The notes under the pieces are model-generated. The model ran no database searches and was not told where the DNA came from. It saw nothing but the letters and a program-made list of their open reading frames with translations. A stretch of 55,753 nucleotides of DNA, taken from NCBI GenBank assembly GCA_937895845.1, contig CALBLK010000012.1, positions 1 to 55,753 of the forward strand, read 5' to 3'. The DNA is from an uncultured Prevotella sp. Lineage in GTDB: Bacteria; Bacteroidota; Bacteroidia; Bacteroidales; Bacteroidaceae. Both the position numbers and the translations under genes were made by a program. Shown here one piece after another: positions 52,145 to 55,753 of the stretch; position 1 is the stretch's first letter; the number at the start of each line of letters is the position of its first letter.

Positions 52145-52846
52145 ATGCAGTATTCTAACGAAGTCAACAACATGTGTGTTGTTGCGAAGGGTCCCAACCA
52201 CGGACCCGCCCCCATTCCAGAGGAAGGGAAATGGATTCAGGCCAAGGAGATCAAGGACATCTCGGGTTACACTCACGGTGTGGGCTGGTGCGCCCCGCAG
52301 CAGGGTGCCTGCAAGCTCTCGCTGAACATCAAGGAGGGTGTCATCCAAGAGTGCCTGGTTGAGACCATCGGCTGCACGGGCATGACCCACTCGGCCGCCA
52401 TGGCATCAGAGATTCTTCCCGGCAAGACCATCCTCGAGGCGCTGAACACCGACCTCGTTTGCGACGCCATCAACACCGCCATGCGCGAACTGTTCCTCCA
52501 GATTGTCTACGGGCGCAGCCAGAGCGCGTTCTCAGAGGACGGCCTCGTGATTGGCGCCGGCCTGGAAGACCTCGGAAAGGGCCTTCGCAGCCAGACTGGC
52601 ACGCTCTATGGCACCGTGGCCAAAGGCACACGCTACCTGGAGCTGACCGAGGGCTACATCACCAAGATGTTCCTTGACAAGGACAGCCAGGTATGCGGCT
52701 ACGAATACGTGCATCTTGGCAAGATGATGGAAGCCATCAAGAATGGCATGGATGCCAACGAGGCTGTAAAGAAGTTCACCGGCACCTATGGCCGCACCAA
52801 GGCCGAGCAGGGAATTGTGAAAAGTATTGACCCACGTAAAGAATAA
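52145..52846 (+). CDS. NifU-like Fe-S scaffold domain protein
   Basis: The 233-residue protein has a fold-indicating block GYTHGVGWCAPQQGACKLSL, then QECLVETIGCTGMTHSAAMA and FSEDGLVIGAGLEDLGKG. It resembles the NifU/IscU N-terminal scaffold, but with Cys in WCAP, GAC, EC and GCTG contexts instead of the classical three. Relatives are annotated as iron-sulfur cluster assembly scaffold-like and sit beside GGGtGRT proteins, as here (14-base gap). A cluster-building or metal-handling role is inferred. It ends at a purine-rich stretch that serves as ribosome-binding site (AAGGAGG) for the next gene. Confidence 0.78.
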   Translation: MQYSNEVNNMCVVAKGPNHGPAPIPEEGKWIQAKEIKDISGYTHGVGWCAPQQGACKLSLNIKEGVIQECLVETIGCTGMTHSAAMASEILPGKTILEALNTDLVCDAINTAMRELFLQIVYGRSQSAFSEDGLVIGAGLEDLGKGLRSQTGTLYGTVAKGTRYLELTEGYITKMFLDKDSQVCGYEYVHLGKMMEAIKNGMDANEAVKKFTGTYGRTKAEQGIVKSIDPRKE

Positions 52847-52860
52847 GGAGGACAAAGACC

Positions 52861-53874
52861 ATGATTAGAAAAGTAAGTTTTGAAAGCCAGGAGCGCCGCA
52901 TGAAGCAAGTGCTCGCCGCGCTGAACGAGAACGGCATCAAGGATATCGAGGAGGCTAATCAGATTTGCGAGCAGGCCGGCGTTGACCCTTATCAGATTTG
53001 CGAGGACACCCAGGGCATCTGCTTTGAGAATGCGAAATGGGCATACGTTTGTGGCGCTGCCATCGCCATCAAGAAAGGGGTAAAGAGTGCCGCCGAGGCC
53101 GCCGAGGCTATCGGCATCGGCCTCCAGAGCTTCTGCATACCCGGTTCTGTCGCCGACGACCGCAAGGTCGGCATCGGCCACGGCAACCTGGCAGCACGCC
53201 TGCTGAGCGAGGAGACACAGTGCTTCGCCTTTCTGGCCGGCCACGAGAGCTTCGCAGCAGCAGAGGGAGCCATCAAAATCGCCGAGATGGCCAACAAGGT
53301 TCGCAAGAACCCGCTCCGCTGCATCCTGAACGGCCTGGGCAAGGACGCCGCCATGATTATTAGCCGCATCAACGGTTTCACATATGTCCAGACCAAGTTC
53401 GACTACTACACAGGCAAGGTGAACGTGGTTAAGCGCATTGCCTACTCCGACGGTCCGCGCGCCAAGGTGAACTGCTACGGCGCCGACGACGTTCGCGAAG
53501 GTGTGGCTATCAACTGGCTTGAGGATGTAGACGTTTCCATCACAGGAAACTCCACCAACCCCACCCGCTTCCAGCACCCCGTAGCCGGAACCTACAAGAA
53601 AGAGCGCGTGCTTGCCGGCAAGCCTTATTTCTCGGTGGCTTCGGGCGGTGGCACAGGCCGCACACTTCACCCCGACAACATGGCCGCCGGCCCGGCCTCT
53701 TACGGCATGACCGACACAATGGGACGTATGCATTCGGACGCCCAGTTCGCAGGCTCTTCCTCTGTCCCCGCACACGTGGAGATGATGGGCTTCCTTGGCA
53801 TGGGCAACAACCCGATGGTTGGCGCAACCGTTGCCGTTGCCGTAACGGTGGATATGGCCATCAACAAGAAATAA
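52861..53874 (+). CDS. GGGtGRT family protein
   Basis: The 337-residue protein carries the family-defining segment SVASGGGTGRTLHPDNMAAG about 70 residues from its end. Its N-terminal half is rich in Cys: QICEQAGVDPYQICEDTQGI, then CFENAKWAYVCGAA. The end is hydrophobic and glycine-rich (GFLGMGNNPMVGATVAVAVT). The molecular function of this family is not known to me. Strict pairing with a NifU-like protein suggests Fe-S or metal cofactor work. It is followed by a strong terminator. Confidence 0.9.
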   Translation: MIRKVSFESQERRMKQVLAALNENGIKDIEEANQICEQAGVDPYQICEDTQGICFENAKWAYVCGAAIAIKKGVKSAAEAAEAIGIGLQSFCIPGSVADDRKVGIGHGNLAARLLSEETQCFAFLAGHESFAAAEGAIKIAEMANKVRKNPLRCILNGLGKDAAMIISRINGFTYVQTKFDYYTGKVNVVKRIAYSDGPRAKVNCYGADDVREGVAINWLEDVDVSITGNSTNPTRFQHPVAGTYKKERVLAGKPYFSVASGGGTGRTLHPDNMAAGPASYGMTDTMGRMHSDAQFAGSSSVPAHVEMMGFLGMGNNPMVGATVAVAVTVDMAINKK

Positions 53875-53902
53875 CTGCGCTTGAACAAGTGCATCTCACA
53901 GA

Positions 53903-53945
53903 AGGAGCCTCCATAACCCGACGCGGTTATGGAGGCTCCTTTTTA
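53903..53945 (+). terminator. Rho-independent terminator after GGGtGRT gene
   Basis: AGGAGCCTCCATAACC (53903-53918) pairs perfectly over 16 bases with 53925-53940 around a 6-base loop, followed by TTTT. It starts 29 bases after the stop. Confidence 0.85.
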
Positions 53946-54065
53946 CAGCTGGCAATTTTTTTTTTGGGGGGGGAGAAGCCCCCAAGAACGGCCTTTGCAC
54001 TCTAACGGCCGGCTTGGATTGATGAAATAACCGAGTGGAAGAGCCGTACAGAACAAAACTTTTTG

Positions 54066-54073
54066 TACTTTTG
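54066..54073 (+). promoter_or_regulatory. Possible -7 element of the type IX plug-like gene
   Basis: TACTTTTG, 31 bases before the ATG at 54104, matches TAnnTTTG; no TTTG at the expected distance. Confidence 0.45.
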
Positions 54074-54103
54074 TCTGACAGATAAGAATAGCACAAAATA
54101 TTT

Positions 54104-55405
54104 ATGGTGACAAGAAATAGGGCATCAAAAAGCATTGGCACAACATGGAAACTAGTTTCCCGCACCCTGCGCCTGTTGCTTGTGGCAAGCGCCATAACGA
54201 CAGTGACATCCGCCAACGCGGGAAACAGGATCTTCAGTCCGCGCTACAAGACCTTGCAGGCAGTGGTAAACAACGACTGGCTGACACCGCCCATAATGCG
54301 GCTGAACAGTGACGACATCCTGAATATCGGTTTCGATGAACTGTCACACGAATACCACCGGCTGGTTTACAGAATTGAACACTGCGAAGCCGACTGGTCA
54401 CCGTCCAACGGACTGTTTGAAAGCGATTATATCGAGGGATTCAACGGTCTGCCCATCGAAGACTATCAAAATTCACGAGGCACCACAACCCTCTATACCC
54501 ACTACCGACTGCAAATACCCAACAGCCAGTGCAGGATAAAGATGAGCGGCAACTACCGGCTGGCAATCTATGATGAGGACAACAACATGGAGAAAGTGAT
54601 GGAGGTGGAGTTCCGCGTGACAGACGGCAGGATGAACGTGGGTGTCGGAGTGTACACAAATACTGACATTGACAACAATGTAGGCCACCAACAGCTGCAT
54701 ATCAAGCTGAACTACAACGGCTTGAAAGTGACAAACATTGACGAACAGGTGTTCTTGGTTGTCACACAAAACGGCCGCGAAGATAACATGAAAGTGAATC
54801 CCAAGCCCACGTTTATCAGCAATGGAGGGCTGGAATGGAGCCACAACAGACAGCTGATATTCAAGGCTGGTAACGAATACCGCAAATACGAGGTACTGGC
54901 GCTAACACACCCCACCATGGGCATTGACCACATCACGTGGGACGGACATGCCTATCACGCTTATCCCTTTGCCGCCGAACCCAGACGCAACTACCTGTAC
55001 GACCAAGATGCCAACGGAGCTTTCTACATCCGCAACAGCGACAACTTTGAAAACGATTACACCTGCGACTATGTGCTTGTCCACCACCAGCTGAACTCGC
55101 ACGGCCCTCTACCTGTCGAATCCGTATTCATTGACGGATGGTGGGCTACAGACAAAAACCGCGAAAACTACCGTATGCAATACAATGAGGAGAGTCAGGC
55201 ATATCATACCGTTCTTCTGCAAAAGCAGGGTTACTACTCCTACCAGTATATAGGGGCAGACAAGCGCGGGGCAACAGACAATCTGGAATGTGAGGGTAAC
55301 TTCTATCAGACAGAAAACCGCTACCAGGTTTATGTTTACTATCGTCCGCTTGGCTCCCGCTCCTGGCAACTCAGCGGGTACCAGCAAAAGGTTTTCACAA
55401 AATGA
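54104..55405 (+). CDS. Type IX secretion plug-like protein (DUF5103 type)
   Basis: The 433 residues start with a basic leader and a signal-like helix (LRLLLVASAITTVTSANA). Then comes the DUF5103 pattern: FSPRYKTLQAVVNNDWLTPP, FDELSHEYHRLVYRIEHCEA with DWSPSNGLFESDYIEGFNGL, and the later beta-rich domains FIDGWWATDKNRENYRM and RYQVYVYYRPLGSRSW. By family knowledge such proteins relate to the plug that closes the type IX secretion channel. This fits the sorting-like C-termini of two other exported proteins in the window. A later start at Met21 of the frame is unlikely, as the signal would be lost. Confidence 0.85.
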   Translation: MVTRNRASKSIGTTWKLVSRTLRLLLVASAITTVTSANAGNRIFSPRYKTLQAVVNNDWLTPPIMRLNSDDILNIGFDELSHEYHRLVYRIEHCEADWSPSNGLFESDYIEGFNGLPIEDYQNSRGTTTLYTHYRLQIPNSQCRIKMSGNYRLAIYDEDNNMEKVMEVEFRVTDGRMNVGVGVYTNTDIDNNVGHQQLHIKLNYNGLKVTNIDEQVFLVVTQNGREDNMKVNPKPTFISNGGLEWSHNRQLIFKAGNEYRKYEVLALTHPTMGIDHITWDGHAYHAYPFAAEPRRNYLYDQDANGAFYIRNSDNFENDYTCDYVLVHHQLNSHGPLPVESVFIDGWWATDKNRENYRMQYNEESQAYHTVLLQKQGYYSYQYIGADKRGATDNLECEGNFYQTENRYQVYVYYRPLGSRSWQLSGYQQKVFTK

Positions 55406-55575
55406 ACTGGCTTTACCGGGATGCGTCTGTGCTCCACCCCAAACATTATTCGACACAAGAGAACTTACAACAATAAGCGTTCAACCCCTATACAACCGCA
55501 TACTCGGTAACAGCTACTTCTACTTCATCATAGTGGCATAAGCGCTGTGACAACAGCAGCCACCTTTACTACTGT

Positions 55576-55601
55576 CCCATCTGGGTTAAGACCCAAATGG
55601 G
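55576..55601 (+). other. Imperfect 11-pair hairpin downstream of the plug-like gene
   Basis: CCCATCTGGGT (55576-55586) and ACCCAAATGGG (55591-55601) pair with one mismatch around TAAG. No T run follows, so a terminator role is weak. Confidence 0.3.
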
Positions 55602-55636
55602 TTAACGTCGCTCAATATTTTCAACTAGTCCCTTAC

Positions 55637-55719
55637 AAAAAAAGAGGGTTGCCGCCCCCCCTCGTGGCCTTTGGGCGTGGCACTTGTGCGCCGCCTGGGG
55701 CGAGGGGGGACGGCAACCC
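55637..55719 (-). terminator. Long hairpin terminator for a gene right of the window
   Basis: A 19-base arm at 55646-55664 (starting GGGTTGCCG) is complementary to 55701-55719 with a single mismatch. The 36-base interior can itself pair partly. On the minus strand the hairpin is followed by CTCTTTTTTT, the layout of a rho-independent terminator. Confidence 0.6.
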
Positions 55720-55753
55720 GTCGGCGTAATGGAAAAGAGGCGGCCTCCTACTC

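Larger units (their letters stand above)
55406..55753. other. Right-edge region without a gene
   Basis: No credible gene. It holds the imperfect hairpin 55576-55601 and the minus-strand terminator 55637-55719, which implies a leftward gene just beyond the window. Confidence 0.5.

Noticed and set aside
1..55753. tRNA or rRNA genes, integrase, transposase or attachment sites
   Set aside because: None was recognised in the gaps between genes; the possible defence pair at 49.7-52.0 kb has no mobile-element hallmarks beside it.

Overview
The window looks like a chromosomal segment of a Bacteroidales bacterium (phylum Bacteroidota), possibly Prevotellaceae. The evidence is the gene content: a dipeptidyl-peptidase 5 homologue, type IX secretion signatures, the atpD-first ATP synthase operon, a GGGtGRT protein and a DUF5112/DUF5113-like sensor. 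Several upstream regions also carry the Bacteroidota housekeeping promoter pattern (TTTG, about 20 bases, TAnnTTTG). Placement below order level is a guess. No rRNA, tRNA, insertion sequence or CRISPR array was recognised.

Layout. 1-7.3 kb (minus strand): pyrG, yidC and a DPP5-type peptidase joined by 4-base overlaps, then an MFS transporter cut by the window edge. 7.5-10.1 kb (plus): HAD phosphatase, panB, MFS transporter. 10.2-13.8 kb (minus): two proteases (subtilisin-like S8, M48 lipoprotein) and a small exported protein. 14.2-21.5 kb (minus): complete F1Fo ATP synthase operon, atpD-atpC-(atpI-like)-atpB-atpE-atpF-atpH-atpA-atpG. 21.7-24.1 kb (minus): pfkA and a NhaD-type antiporter. 24.2-31.6 kb (minus): leucine operon leuA-leuC-leuD-citramalate-synthase-like-leuB-TPR protein, preceded by an approximately 460-base leader with a leader peptide rich in Leu/Ile/Val codons, an attenuator hairpin and an array of 22-base repeats. 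31.7-36.6 kb (minus): a very large two-part sensor, its response regulator and a small membrane protein. 36.5-43.5 kb: hexuronate catabolism, with eda and kdgK on minus and, divergently, a LacI-type regulator (frameshifted here), uxaA, an NhaC-type transporter and a nucleotidyltransferase-like protein. 43.6-48.9 kb: nth (plus), then on minus an ECF sigma factor operon, a small type IX-sorted-looking protein, RNase Z, a lipocalin-like lipoprotein and mazG. 49.0-52.0 kb: a second array of the same 22-base repeat, then a methyltransferase plus DUF262-HNH nuclease pair, probably a defence module. 52.1-55.4 kb (plus): a NifU-like scaffold with a GGGtGRT protein, then a type IX plug-like protein.

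How parts work together. UxaA, KdgK and Eda convert altronate to pyruvate and glyceraldehyde 3-phosphate, the last steps of galacturonate breakdown. LeuA/LeuC/LeuD/LeuB make the leucine precursor. The second synthase in that operon would let the same LeuCD and LeuB also make 2-oxobutanoate for isoleucine, which fits a leader peptide carrying both Leu and Ile codons. The most notable items are the leu attenuator, the dispersed 22-base repeats, the methyltransferase/DUF262-HNH pair with its AT-rich patch, and the uncharacterised NifU-like/GGGtGRT pair. All calls rest on reading the sequence and on knowledge of the families; no database search was run.
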